A DNA stretch of 64,000 nt, taken from Butyrivibrio sp. VCD2006. GTDB taxonomy: Bacteria; Bacillota; Clostridia; Lachnospirales; Lachnospiraceae. Location: the NCBI RefSeq assembly GCF_000423925.1, contig NZ_AUIX01000024.1, forward strand, positions 36,113-100,112, read 5' to 3'. The translations under genes and the position numbers were made by a program. Shown here in pieces: positions 9,407 through 18,115 of this stretch (positions are counted from its first letter, which is position 1; each line of letters begins with the position of its first letter). The notes below the pieces were generated by a model. That model saw only the letters and a list, made by a program, of their open reading frames with translations. It ran no database searches and had not been told where the DNA came from.

Positions 9407-10573
9407 TCAGGCATTTTCCACCAATAGGTTTATATCTGTTGCCCACCAGTAGTAATTACCGGTTCTTTTATCCTGATATATAACAATAATTTCAGTCACA
9501 GATACGTTACCACTCTCTGTAAGAGTATGCTTCGAGTTGTCATATTTCCTTATGTAATCATTCCCGCCTTTCAAGGTGGTTTTAGTCAGCTTGATCTTTT
9601 GTCCATTTCTTATCCTTTCATAACGAACAGTGGACTCCTTTTTTTCCTCGAAGCCATCGATCACATCATTGCAATCTCCATCACCATTAAGGTCAAGAGG
9701 TGCTGTTGCGCTGTACATATCCCAGCCCTGATAGTCCTTTTCATTTAAGGGCTTTTCCACTTTATCAAGATCGTAACGCGCGACATAAATGCTCTTTAAT
9801 TGAAAGTCTTTAGCAAGCTTTACTCTGAACTTTCCGGACTTCTTCCTTGTGAATTGTCCGCCGGTTTTTGTCTTGTTATTGTAGATATACTTCTTATTGT
9901 TTGCGTTTTTAGAGTAATCGAGTATAAGTGATTTTCCTCCGAAAGACGCTGCAAGTACTGCGTTTGCGTTATCCTTAACATTTATCTTTATAGTCTTTGT
10001 GCAGATTTTATTCCCTGCGGAATCATTTACCTGATATTCAAGAACAGCCTTGCCAAGCTTTTTTCCAAATACTCTGATCTTATAATCTGCATAGTCGGTA
10101 TACATCTCGGTTTGCGCATCCACATACACTTTCTCACCGGTCAGCCTCTCACGATAAAAAGTTCTTCCGTCCGCCTCTCTTCCGTAAGGGATATATTTAT
10201 TCTTTTGAGTTATTGCCTCGGAAATCTTTGCGGATATGACATTCTTACCTTTTTTTACCTTAACATTGCTGATGGAAGCCTGGCCGTAGGGAAGAGAAAT
10301 ACTTATTTCCTTGTATTTCTGAATTTCAACCGTTTCCTTCCTCAGAGCTTCTTTACTCAAGATTCTATAGGTGTCGTCACCTTCTGTTCTTCCGTCAGCG
10401 TAGACAGTATAGGTCTTTCCGTTAGCCTTGTTTGTGTATTTAACATTGCCCTGGTCATCTGCATCTTTTGTTATTGCCGGTGAGTTATAAAAATCGTATG
10501 CCGCATTTACAGGCAGCGGAAGCATTAAAAGAGACAGCGTTGCACACACGGTCATTATCGTTATTCTTTTCAT
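9407..10573 (-). CDS. Secreted protein, paralogue of the adjacent gene, unknown function
   Basis: A 388-residue protein with a signal peptide (MKRITIMTVCATLSLLMLPLPVNA-type, cleavage near A-Y at about residue 25). Near residues 45-70 it carries a motif, YTNKANGKTYTVYADGRTEG, nearly identical to one in the next gene upstream, and the two proteins align over most of their length (both also contain a DLNGDGDCNDVIDG/IIYG segment near the C-terminus, resembling a dockerin-like calcium loop, and an IIVYQDKR ending). The ATG at 10573 is preferred to the TTG codon before it because GGAGT lies nine bases upstream. Likely an extracellular or wall-associated protein; I do not recognise a named family. 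Confidence 0.75.
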   Translation of the reverse strand: MKRITIMTVCATLSLLMLPLPVNAAYDFYNSPAITKDADDQGNVKYTNKANGKTYTVYADGRTEGDDTYRILSKEALRKETVEIQKYKEISISLPYGQASISNVKVKKGKNVISAKISEAITQKNKYIPYGREADGRTFYRERLTGEKVYVDAQTEMYTDYADYKIRVFGKKLGKAVLEYQVNDSAGNKICTKTIKINVKDNANAVLAASFGGKSLILDYSKNANNKKYIYNNKTKTGGQFTRKKSGKFRVKLAKDFQLKSIYVARYDLDKVEKPLNEKDYQGWDMYSATAPLDLNGDGDCNDVIDGFEEKKESTVRYERIRNGQKIKLTKTTLKGGNDYIRKYDNSKHTLTESGNVSVTEIIVIYQDKRTGNYYWWATDINLLVENA

Positions 10574-10617
10574 CAATTGTTACTCCTTTTTAGGTCAATA
10601 CTTAATAGTCAGTCACG

Positions 10618-11814
10618 TTATTTCTTTGAAATTCTTCTATGCAGGACATAATTGGAAACCCTGAACATTCCATCTCTTTTGTCTCTGTACACGATAATAA
10701 AAGTTGTAGTAGCTAAATTGGAGCTGCTAGTTTCGCGGTATTCGTAATTGGCTGCGGCTCCGTGTCTGTCACAGGTGCCGTAGACATTCGTATACGAATC
10801 AGGCACATTACTCAGCTTAACAACCTGACCGTTTCTGACTTTTTCGTAGGTATAGCCCTCTTCCGATTCCTGAATTCCATATATTATGTCGTTGCAGTCA
10901 CCATCTCCGTTTAAATCCGCACCTTTTTTTACCGGGGTCATTTGTGTGCCCGTGACGTCATTTACCTGTAAATCCGTCTGTTCATATCCGGCTGACCTTT
11001 TCACAAAAATGGCATGAACCTGGTAATACTTATTGGGCTTTACCTTAAATCGTCCCTTCTTGAAGTTGACGTATTTTTGTTCGTTTTTCCCTTTACCTGA
11101 GCCGATATAATTACTCATGTTGTTGATGTCAAGGTTCAACTCTTTTCCGGCAAATGTGACACTGGTGAAAACTCTGGCATCATTGGTAACATCTATGTCT
11201 ATGGTTTTTTTACCGATTACATTTCCGTTAAAATTCTCTACAGGAAATTCAATTCTTGATTTTCCTTTCTTTTTGCCATAAAGCCTGATCTTATAAACAG
11301 CTCTGTCAGTACGTATATCAGCATTCTTATCATTTACGTATATTCTTTCACCTGTGAGATAGTCTCTGTAATAGTATCTGCCATTTTCATCTTTTATGAT
11401 GGATTCTTTATGATTTCTGACAATATTTTCAAAACGTATCTTCCCGGAAAGATTCTTCTTGCCCTTTGTGATTTTGAAAGCACCAAGCTTCTGATTAAAT
11501 GGCATCGCTATTTTGATATCCTGATTACTTCCAACCTGGACCATATATCTGCTTAGTACCTTTGCGCCACAAATATTGAAGTCGGGATCACCTTCTGTTC
11601 TTCCGTCAGGATACACTTTGTATGTTTTACCGGTTACCCTGTTAGTGTAGGACACTGATCCATCACTGGATTTATCCTCAATTACTGAGGCCCTTGTATA
11701 CGAGTTATATTCGTCGCTGTAATAAATGTAAGCCTCCGCCTTTATCGGGACACACATAGATAAAACCAGCGCTGCCGCGATAACTGTTCTTATAATTCCT
11801 CTTATTTTTTTCAT
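10618..11814 (-). CDS. Secreted protein, paralogue of the downstream gene, unknown function
   Basis: A 398-residue protein starting at MKKIRGII, with a signal peptide ending near AEA-Y (about residue 32). GGAGGG lies seven bases before the ATG at 11814; the longer open frame to 11856 runs into the preceding gene and lacks a site. It shares YTNRVTGKTYKVYPDGRTEG, LTGERIYV, a Lys-rich beta region with repeated Gly-Lys-Lys, DLNGDGDCNDII and the C-terminal FIIVYRDKRDG with its neighbour, so the pair arose by tandem duplication. The 44-base gap to the neighbour holds no terminator, so they are probably cotranscribed. The Asp-rich DLNGDGDCND loop may bind calcium (inference). Confidence 0.75.
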   Translation of the reverse strand: MKKIRGIIRTVIAAALVLSMCVPIKAEAYIYYSDEYNSYTRASVIEDKSSDGSVSYTNRVTGKTYKVYPDGRTEGDPDFNICGAKVLSRYMVQVGSNQDIKIAMPFNQKLGAFKITKGKKNLSGKIRFENIVRNHKESIIKDENGRYYYRDYLTGERIYVNDKNADIRTDRAVYKIRLYGKKKGKSRIEFPVENFNGNVIGKKTIDIDVTNDARVFTSVTFAGKELNLDINNMSNYIGSGKGKNEQKYVNFKKGRFKVKPNKYYQVHAIFVKRSAGYEQTDLQVNDVTGTQMTPVKKGADLNGDGDCNDIIYGIQESEEGYTYEKVRNGQVVKLSNVPDSYTNVYGTCDRHGAAANYEYRETSSSNLATTTFIIVYRDKRDGMFRVSNYVLHRRISKK

Positions 11815-11842
11815 ATCATTCCCTCCAAAATAGTTTAATGTA

Positions 11843-12709
11843 TCAGATCTTTTCAAGCGCGTTCCTGTACAGGCCTGTTCTTGTGACTATCAGGTAAAAA
11901 AGCACATCCAGCACAATTGTAACGGGATTAACAAGTGTCTTATAAACATCACTGAAGGGATAGATCATCGCTCCGGTCAGGATGATGTTTTCAAACATAT
12001 GCAGGAAAAATATAGAGAATACTCTTCTGTTTGAAATAACATAGATGGCGCTGTAAACAAGGGCATTTGTCATACAGCTAAGCACAAAGCAGATTACGAG
12101 CAAGAAATTTGTATGTGCCCATTCATACTGAATCTGCGCGGGATAGAAAAACAGAGGCAGATGCCATATGCCCCAGATAAAGCCGATTATCAGAGTATTT
12201 CTAAAGATATTTTCCTTAGTGATTATCATATCCGACAGAAATCCTCTCCAACCTACTTCCTCGGATAACGGTCCTGAAATCAGACCCCAAAACAGAAAAT
12301 AAAAGAACATCAGAGGATTATCAATGATCATCTTTAATCCCATGAAGCCCAGAGCACTTCCGCCGAACATCTTGGAAACAGACTGCACGACAAAAGCTTC
12401 AAAGCAAATAAAAGCCAGACTGATAAGTATGGCCAGCACCGCTTTTTTTGTAGGAACAAAGCATCTTTTCAGAAAATCTCCTACGTTCTCCTTTTTATAC
12501 AAAACCAAAACAAAAATTGTGCCGATCAGCGAAGGCAGCATTCCACCTATTGCAAAAAAGACGGAAGCCGGATCGAATGATGATACAGATGTTTCCGAAA
12601 CATCCATTTTCAGGATCATAGGCATAAATTGAAAAGCCCATGTCAGTATCAATGTTAAGGAAACAAAGACAGTAGCTACTTTTCTTTGATCAATATTCTC
12701 TTTTTTCAT
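11843..12709 (-). CDS. CPBP (CAAX/Abi) family intramembrane metalloprotease
   Basis: A 288-residue polytopic membrane protein. The family's three active-site motifs are visible: EE with Arg in SEEVGWRGF (about residue 150), GFIWGIWHLPLFF (His, about 195) and a later FLHMFEN (His, about 245). Such proteases cleave within the membrane; in Firmicutes many are linked to bacteriocin self-immunity or export. I place the start at ATG 12709, with AAGGGG upstream, rather than the TTG that opens the frame at 12748. It ends 28 bases before the secreted paralogue pair, so it may head that transcript; whether it processes those proteins is speculation. Confidence 0.85.
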   Translation of the reverse strand: MKKENIDQRKVATVFVSLTLILTWAFQFMPMILKMDVSETSVSSFDPASVFFAIGGMLPSLIGTIFVLVLYKKENVGDFLKRCFVPTKKAVLAILISLAFICFEAFVVQSVSKMFGGSALGFMGLKMIIDNPLMFFYFLFWGLISGPLSEEVGWRGFLSDMIITKENIFRNTLIIGFIWGIWHLPLFFYPAQIQYEWAHTNFLLVICFVLSCMTNALVYSAIYVISNRRVFSIFFLHMFENIILTGAMIYPFSDVYKTLVNPVTIVLDVLFYLIVTRTGLYRNALEKI

Positions 12710-12799
12710 ACCAACAATATATCCCCTTAAATATATTCGTTCCCCCAAGACATATTATCAGTAATGGTTTGAAAAATGCAATCTCGAATTTAGGAATTT

Positions 12800-14560
12800 T
12801 TAGTCTTCGTCGTACTTAAGATATGCTCCTTCCATAGGACTTGCAGCCAGTTCACTAAAGAGCCTGAGCACACCGCTTTTGTATTTGCGGGGCTTGGGCT
12901 TCCAGGCTGCTCTTCTTTTTGCCAGCTCTTCTTCTATCTCTTCAGGAGTCTTTCGTTCTCCGCAAATCCCGACAATATTCAGTTTTCGCTCGAAAACATC
13001 AAGCTCTATAAGGTCGCCTTCTTCTACCAGTGCAATCGGACCACCTGCCTGAGCTTCAGGACTGCAGTGTCCAATAACCGGACCAGTGGATGCACCGGAA
13101 AAACGCCCATCGGTTATGAGCGCAATACTTTTTCCCAGCTCAGCATCAGAGCTTATAGCTTCTGAAGTGTAGAACATTTCAGGCATTCCGCTCCCCTTGG
13201 GACCCTCATACCTGATGAAAACCGCATCATTCTTCTGAACCTTGTGATGAAGGACTGCATCAAGGCACTCCTCTTCACTGTCAAATGGGCGAGCCCTGAG
13301 AACTGCCCTGAACATTTCCGGAGGGCAGGCTGTATGCTTTATTACTGCACCTTCAGGCGCAAGATTTCCCTTTAAAACCGCAACGCTTCCGTTAGTGCCG
13401 ATTGCCTTATCGAAGGGCCTTATCACATCTTCTTTTGAAATCTGAATTCTGTATTTTTCTGCGGCTCCGGTAAGCCACTTATCGCAGCGCTCGTAAAAGC
13501 CGCCTTTCTTTAGCTCATCAAGATTTTCTCCGAGAGTTTTTCCTGTCACAGTCATGACATCAAGGTGTAATGTATCCCTGATTTCCTCCATGATTGCGGG
13601 CACTCCGCCTGCATAGTAGAAGAACTCAGCCGGCCATTTTCCTGCAGGACGGAGATTTAGAATATAGTGTGCACCACGATGCAGTCTGTCAAAGGTATCG
13701 CCATCGATGGAAAGCCCATATTCATGCGCAATTGCAGGCAGATGCAAGAGCGTGTTGGTACTTCCCGAAATCGCCGCATGAACCATGATCGCATTCTCCA
13801 AGGAATCCATGGTTACGATATCGGAGGGCTTTAGGCCTTCCTTTGCCATTTCTACAATACGCTGTCCGGATTTATAAGCGTATTCCTTGAGATCAGGACT
13901 TGTTGCAGGCAAAAGTGCGCTGCCCGGAAGGCTTAGTCCCATAGCCTCAGCCATTATCTGCATTGTGGAAGCAGTCCCTATAAAGCTGCAGGCACCGCAG
14001 GTCGGGCAGGCGTTTTCCTTGGCCCAGTTCAGCTTTTCCTCAGTAATCTCTCCGCGCTCATACTTCGCGCTGTACATTCCAAGCTGCTCCAGCGTAAGAA
14101 GCTCAGGACCGGCGCTCATGGTCCCGCCCGGCACAACGATTCCCGGAATGTTCACTCTCGCCATTCCCATGAGATTCCCCGGCATTCCTTTGTCGCAGCT
14201 CGCCACATAGACTCCGCCATCGAAGGGCGTAGCATTAGCGTGAATCTCTATCATGTTGGCAATCATCTCTCGACTTGCCAAAGAATAATTTATTCCGTCT
14301 GTTCCCTGGCTCTCACCGTCGCACATGTCCGTGCAGGCGTATCTTGCGCCAAAGCCCCCGGCATCATATATGCCTCGCCTTACCTCTTCCACCAGCATAG
14401 GAAGATGCCCACTTCCCGGATGACTGTCACCGGCAGTGCTTTCTATTATGATCTGAGGTTTTCCCAGATCCTCCTTCTTCCATCCACAGCCTATACGCAA
14501 CGGATCAAGCTCCGGTGCAAGTTTTCTCATCTTCTGACTTGTCAGTTCCATGTTCCCCAT
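12800..14560 (-). CDS. IlvD/Edd family dehydratase (dihydroxy-acid or sugar-acid dehydratase)
   Basis: A 586-residue cytosolic Fe-S enzyme that removes water from a dihydroxy acid. Family signatures are clear: a Cys in DMCDGESQG, SCDKGMPGNLMGMA, and CPTCGACSFIGTASTMQ, which supply the Fe-S cluster ligands and Mg site, and the C-terminal LITDGRFSGASTGP. The length is slightly above typical dihydroxy-acid dehydratase (about 550-570) and closer to sugar-acid members. There are no other isoleucine/valine genes around it, so I do not commit to ilvD; a sugar-acid substrate is equally possible. It is flanked by unrelated genes, with an AGGCAGGT site just before the ATG, and is probably monocistronic. 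Confidence 0.85.
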   Translation of the reverse strand: MGNMELTSQKMRKLAPELDPLRIGCGWKKEDLGKPQIIIESTAGDSHPGSGHLPMLVEEVRRGIYDAGGFGARYACTDMCDGESQGTDGINYSLASREMIANMIEIHANATPFDGGVYVASCDKGMPGNLMGMARVNIPGIVVPGGTMSAGPELLTLEQLGMYSAKYERGEITEEKLNWAKENACPTCGACSFIGTASTMQIMAEAMGLSLPGSALLPATSPDLKEYAYKSGQRIVEMAKEGLKPSDIVTMDSLENAIMVHAAISGSTNTLLHLPAIAHEYGLSIDGDTFDRLHRGAHYILNLRPAGKWPAEFFYYAGGVPAIMEEIRDTLHLDVMTVTGKTLGENLDELKKGGFYERCDKWLTGAAEKYRIQISKEDVIRPFDKAIGTNGSVAVLKGNLAPEGAVIKHTACPPEMFRAVLRARPFDSEEECLDAVLHHKVQKNDAVFIRYEGPKGSGMPEMFYTSEAISSDAELGKSIALITDGRFSGASTGPVIGHCSPEAQAGGPIALVEEGDLIELDVFERKLNIVGICGERKTPEEIEEELAKRRAAWKPKPRKYKSGVLRLFSELAASPMEGAYLKYDED

Positions 14561-14690
14561 ACCTGCCTAATTTCTGCACACTAATTCGATAGAATACAAG
14601 ATATTTTCTACAATTGTAACATACTTGGGGAGTCAGGCTTATTTAAATGATTGTGGGGGTGGGGAAATTTGAGAATTCTTTTGAGGGATT

Positions 14691-14768
14691 TTTCTTATAT
14701 GCTTCTGGAATATCTCTTTATGGAAATCTAAAGGGCTTTTTTTCTTGTATACTTCTGGAATATCTCTT
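14691..14768. repeat. Imperfect direct repeat, period 50 bp
   Basis: The 28-bp segment 14691-14718 recurs at 14741-14768 with 26 of 28 matches (ending CTTCTGGAATATCTCTT). The second copy ends three bases before the stop codon of the GNAT gene, so the repeat is a duplication of that gene's 3' flank. Confidence 0.7.
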
Positions 14769-14771
14769 CAT

Positions 14772-15233
14772 TCAATCTTGTCCCTTAAAAACAATATATC
14801 TGGGGCCTTCTTCGCCCATCGTTCCGGTAGCCTTAAATCCACACTTTGTAAGGACTTTCTGAGAAGCGATATTGTCCGGATCAGCTTCTGCTTCAACAGC
14901 CATGACACCGTCATGACTAAATGCCCACTTAAGTGCAAGTTTAGTAGCCTCAGTAGCATATCCTCTTCCTTGGAATTCATCATTTATTCCATATCCTATT
15001 TCCGGATTTTTGCCATCTTCCAATCCCTTGAAGCATAAGTCCCCAATCTGAATGCCGTCTTCATTTTCAATTATCCACATGGCATACCAATCCCATTGCT
15101 CAGAATGCTCAAGGCATCCCTCCAGCATTTCGGTATATGCCTTTTTTAGTTCTGCATCATTCGTTGAAGCAATGGTATCTTCCATTTGCTGTCTGTTAGC
15201 AGGATAAATTTTAATTCGTTCTGTAGTTATCAC
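14772..15233 (-). CDS. GNAT family N-acetyltransferase
   Basis: A 153-residue RimJ/RimL-like acetyltransferase. The core shows the acetyl-CoA binding region near EIGYGINDEFQGRGYATEA (about residues 85-105; Q/RxxGxA-type loop) and the downstream NIASQKVLTKCGFK motif. These enzymes transfer an acetyl group from acetyl-CoA to an amine; the acceptor is unknown. The start is GTG at 15233 with GAGAGG just upstream. It begins two bases after the stop of a truncated GNAT remnant, whose end supplies its ribosome site, suggesting it was once the second gene of a GNAT pair. Confidence 0.8.
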   Translation of the reverse strand: MITTERIKIYPANRQQMEDTIASTNDAELKKAYTEMLEGCLEHSEQWDWYAMWIIENEDGIQIGDLCFKGLEDGKNPEIGYGINDEFQGRGYATEATKLALKWAFSHDGVMAVEAEADPDNIASQKVLTKCGFKATGTMGEEGPRYIVFKGQD

Positions 15234-15235
15234 TT

Positions 15236-15409
15236 CTACCTCTCACCTTGAAGAATCGAATAATACATTCTTCCCTCAAACTTATCTTCACTCATCTTAA
15301 AGTAATCTCTCAAAGTACCCTCGTAGGTAAGTCCACATTTTTCTATCACATTTCTGGATTTGTGATTTAATGTCCGACAGCATATCTGGACTTTATGAAG
15401 ACTTTTCTC
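15236..15409 (-). pseudogene. C-terminal remnant of a GNAT acetyltransferase
   Basis: The minus strand between an in-frame TAG at 15410-15412 and the stop at 15236 encodes 57 residues matching only the end of a GNAT protein: LHKVQICCRTLNHKSRNVIE, then KCGLTYEGTLRDYF and FEGRMYYSIL. This is the usual beta5-alpha4 end (N-x-x-S-x-x-V-x-x-K-x-G-F) of the fold. There is no start codon or N-terminal acetyl-CoA binding region, so the gene has lost about two thirds of its length. Confidence 0.75.
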
Positions 15410-15435
15410 CTATGCCCACACCGGATCCTATGAAA

Positions 15436-16395
15436 CTATATCAGAGACATTCTCTGAATAATTCGCTCATCTATCCTGCGCACAACACCGTTTGTATAGG
15501 CATGAAAAAAACTAAGCCAGAACCCACTGCCTGACGGATTGATGCTTTCAAAATCCACGCCAAGTCTGGTATAACCTTCAGTTTTCAGGGTATTGATGAC
15601 ATAATTCAAAAGGTTTTTGTATACACCCATGCCCCTGTGTTCCGGCATGCAATATGCCCCAGTGATATGACGATAAAGGTCCCCTGATGCAATGAAGGTT
15701 TCACCCTCATCTGACACTTCCATATAAGCACATAATTCTCCGCATATCTTCGCTGCAAAGAAACGTACCTTATCTCTTTCAGAAGAATCCAGAAATTCTT
15801 CCAGTGTAGCCGGTTTTCGGTTCATAAAATAGGGGCTGGTACAGTAATGTTCATTAAGTCCCAACTGCAAAGGATAAACGTCTGCATAATCTTCCTTTTG
15901 CAATTCCAAAAACTCGTATCCACTGCATACACTGCAATCGATTGTTTCCATCGGACGAATGGCATCTTCGCACCTTAAGCCAAATCCATACCGAAAAAGC
16001 TGCTGTTTTGCTTCCTCATCATGGTCATATAAACAAATTGCATGTGACATAGCTCCGGCTTTTACCCACTTTTTTGCAGCTGCCTCATACATTGCCGCAT
16101 AAATCTTGCCGCGATTTTCCATAACAGCACCATTCGCACCCATTGGTGAAAAAGCTCCTTTCACATCAGTGGAACGAAAAGCGTTCTCAAATGGTTCCAC
16201 ACTGCAAAGAAATCCGACCATTTTTCCGCCTTCAAATGCTGCAACACCGAAGCCATTTCCGGATAATTGTTCCAGTACCGGAATACTCGATATTTCCGGA
16301 AGCTCCTGTGTAAATGCTCTCTCATAATTATATACTCCAAGGGCAATTTCCGATGCTTCCTCTACATGTTTCGGTTCAAAGTCTCTAATTATCAT
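15436..16395 (-). CDS. Tandem-GNAT acetyltransferase
   Basis: A 319-residue protein made of two GNAT-like halves. The first (1-150) is degenerate; the second (165-300) carries the acetyl-CoA loop as AYCMPEHRGMGVYKNLLNYV and a following LGVDFESINPSGSGFWLSF. Double-GNAT enzymes of this length are common in clostridia and usually act on small molecules or peptides, with only one half catalytic. Its acceptor is unknown. The ATG at 16395 follows AGAAAGGGAAAA. It lies in a stretch dominated by GNAT genes and remnants. Confidence 0.75.
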   Translation of the reverse strand: MIIRDFEPKHVEEASEIALGVYNYERAFTQELPEISSIPVLEQLSGNGFGVAAFEGGKMVGFLCSVEPFENAFRSTDVKGAFSPMGANGAVMENRGKIYAAMYEAAAKKWVKAGAMSHAICLYDHDEEAKQQLFRYGFGLRCEDAIRPMETIDCSVCSGYEFLELQKEDYADVYPLQLGLNEHYCTSPYFMNRKPATLEEFLDSSERDKVRFFAAKICGELCAYMEVSDEGETFIASGDLYRHITGAYCMPEHRGMGVYKNLLNYVINTLKTEGYTRLGVDFESINPSGSGFWLSFFHAYTNGVVRRIDERIIQRMSLI

Positions 16396-16470
16396 TTTTC
16401 CCTTTCTGAAAATACCGATTTGTTGTTTTAATCCAGAGATATTAATTCATCTCAAAATTCGTCGTGACTT

Positions 16471-16599
16471 CTAATATATTTTCACAGTATTTAATGCGTG
16501 GATAATGTAGCCCTCGCTATCATCCTCATCTGCCCGCGTCAGCAGCTGATAGCTTATTCCTGACGGAATTCCGTTTGCCCTCAATAGTGCAGCCAGTGT
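16471..16599 (-). pseudogene. Remnant of a transglutaminase-like cysteine protease
   Basis: In the frame ending at the TAG at 16471-16473, about 43 codons read LAALLRANGIPSGISYQLLT, then R-A-D-E-D-D-S-E-G-Y-I-I-H-A-L-N. This is the region of a transglutaminase-like protein that follows the catalytic Cys (A-L-L-R-A-x-G-I-P-x-G) and reaches the catalytic His (H-A-L-N). Upstream and downstream parts are missing. Its left boundary is fused out of frame to a flavodoxin fragment near 16595-16600. Confidence 0.65.
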
Positions 16600-16738
16600 A
16601 TCGCTCAAGCTTAAAGAGATCATATCTTACTACTTCCGCTCCGGCTTCCTCACATCCCTTTGCTGCTTCTTTTAAAAGTGTATCAGTATTGAACCCTGCC
16701 CGTGGTCCTGCATTTACAACAACTATTTTTTTAGCCAT
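16595..16738 (-). pseudogene. N-terminal fragment of a flavodoxin-like / NADPH-dependent FMN reductase family protein
   Basis: From the ATG at 16738, with a very good AGGAGG site, the frame reads MAKKIVVVNAGPRAGFNTDT, the FMN-phosphate loop region of flavodoxin-fold reductases (normally S-x-R-x-x-G-N-T), and continues to FKLERYTGC, where family members normally have the Cys-rich GC-x-x-C segment. After this Cys the similarity stops because the DNA changes to the transglutaminase remnant; the frame then ends at 16526 with unrelated residues. About 45 of the usual 180 residues survive, so it is a broken gene that keeps its translation start. Confidence 0.65.
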
Positions 16739-16754
16739 AAGTCCTACCTCCTCG

Positions 16755-17354
16755 TTAATCCGGCTGCTGTCCGTCATGCGCCTTCCAGGCACATTCCGTT
16801 ACCTGCATATCACTAAATACAGCCGTAAATGATGAGTCTTCCGGTGAACATGCATATATACCAAACTGGATCTCACCATCACCTTTTGGCATGTGGCAGA
16901 TCCTCATCTGTTTCCATTTTTCTCCGTCATCTGAGCATTCTATGCAGTAATCATCTTCCCTTCTGCTGAAGCGATACCACATGGACTTAACATCAGCGGG
17001 GATTTCTGTCGTAGCCCAGTCTGAATAGCCATTATTTGTAACTACGCTACCAAGGTGCTGGAACCTTTCATTTTCACATTCTACAGATCCCTTTATCCAG
17101 TTATCGCTGTCCAGATACATGACTATTCCGCACTGATCAAATCTGTGATGGCTTTCTTTAAAACTGGTCTTCACAATGAAACTGAAGTACTTTTCATCAG
17201 TCTTCATCTGATATACAGGTGCATTATCATTCTGAAAATGATAATAAGTTCTCTGCCAGAGGTCTGTATGCGGAAGTGTGGTAACGGATATCGTGCCATC
17301 TTTAATCTCAAAACTCTTTGGCTGCCTTGTCCATTTAAAATCATTCAGATCCAT
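16755..17354 (-). CDS. DUF1349 family protein (concanavalin-like fold)
   Basis: A 199-residue cytosolic protein. The sequence runs W-T-R-Q-P-K-S-F, TDLWQRTYYHFQNDNAPVYQ, DQCGIVMYLDSDNWIKGSVE and FGIYACSPEDSSFTAVFSD, which is the pattern of DUF1349, a beta-sandwich family related to lectin/glucanase folds and often encoded beside sugar-acting or regulatory genes. Molecular function is not established. GGAGTAACTT precedes the ATG at 17354. It is intact while DNA on both sides carries remnants (flavodoxin/transglutaminase downstream, a GNAT-like fragment upstream). Confidence 0.75.
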   Translation of the reverse strand: MDLNDFKWTRQPKSFEIKDGTISVTTLPHTDLWQRTYYHFQNDNAPVYQMKTDEKYFSFIVKTSFKESHHRFDQCGIVMYLDSDNWIKGSVECENERFQHLGSVVTNNGYSDWATTEIPADVKSMWYRFSRREDDYCIECSDDGEKWKQMRICHMPKGDGEIQFGIYACSPEDSSFTAVFSDMQVTECAWKAHDGQQPD

Positions 17355-17357
17355 AAG

Positions 17358-17466
17358 TTACTCCTTTGCTGTAATCCCAACCATGTTCTCCGTGATAAAG
17401 AAGAATGTACCGATAATATCACCATTATCATTTATGCAGACATAACTGTTTTCATCCTTAATATCA
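17358..17466 (-). pseudogene. Possible GNAT N-terminal remnant
   Basis: Between the kinase-like gene and the DUF1349 gene the minus strand encodes, up to a TAA at 17358-17360, the segment NSYVCINDNGDIIGTFFFIT with a short tail. 'Y-V-x-x-D-x-G-x-I-x-G-T-F' resembles the second strand region of GNAT proteins. No start is present. The match is short, so the assignment is tentative. Confidence 0.35.
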
Positions 17467-18021
17467 TTATGTATCAAATATTCCGGCGGCCAACTGCTCT
17501 TCCACGTATCTCAAAAACTCCGGAGTTTTCGACCAATACTTCACACCCCAATTTTCAAAATTCCACGCTTCCATATAATCATTACACTCATAATCTATAT
17601 AGAATATTTCCCCATCTTCTACTACGAAATTTGTAGGGAAATAATCAATATTAGTCTTTGCTTGATAGAGCAGTTTACACATTTCTTTAATTTGCTCTAG
17701 ATAATCTGCTTTCATCTTGTCTTCGTAAACAAGGTCATATATCGTATTTCCATGAATATACTCTTTTAAAATGCGCTCATTTTCCAGATCCACATCTAGC
17801 ATCAATGGCATTTTAATCCCAATAGTACTAAGCCGTTTATAATCATCTATCTCAGACTGAATCTTATTACCAAACTGATAATATGAGCATGGCTCGTGAT
17901 GTATCTGTTTTAAGACATACTCTTTACCGTCTCTGGTAACTAAGTAGGAATAGCCGCCTTTTCCTTTCCCCAGCAATTGCACTATTTCATATTCTTTTCC
18001 GTTAACGCTTAATATTTCCAA
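17467..18021 (-). CDS. Protein-kinase-fold protein (serine/threonine kinase-like)
   Basis: A 184-residue small kinase-like protein. The N-lobe has LLGKGKGGYSYLVTRDG (glycine-rich loop, residues 17-33) and YVLKQI (the ATP-anchoring Lys). The C-lobe has NIDYFPTNFVVEDG in place of the catalytic loop (Asp and Asn present) and FYIDYECNDY for the metal-binding DFG segment. It resembles the short RIO/APH-type kinases found in Firmicutes; the substrate is unknown. The start is TTG at 18021 with GGAGG eight bases upstream; no ATG fits. Confidence 0.7.
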   Translation of the reverse strand: MEILSVNGKEYEIVQLLGKGKGGYSYLVTRDGKEYVLKQIHHEPCSYYQFGNKIQSEIDDYKRLSTIGIKMPLMLDVDLENERILKEYIHGNTIYDLVYEDKMKADYLEQIKEMCKLLYQAKTNIDYFPTNFVVEDGEIFYIDYECNDYMEAWNFENWGVKYWSKTPEFLRYVEEQLAAGIFDT

Positions 18022-18115
18022 AACGATTCCTCCACTGGAAAATTATTCATAAAGCCTCCCCTCAGTTACATAATTAGCATAAACTTCCTATAGAATAGCC
18101 CTGCAAACTGAGAAC

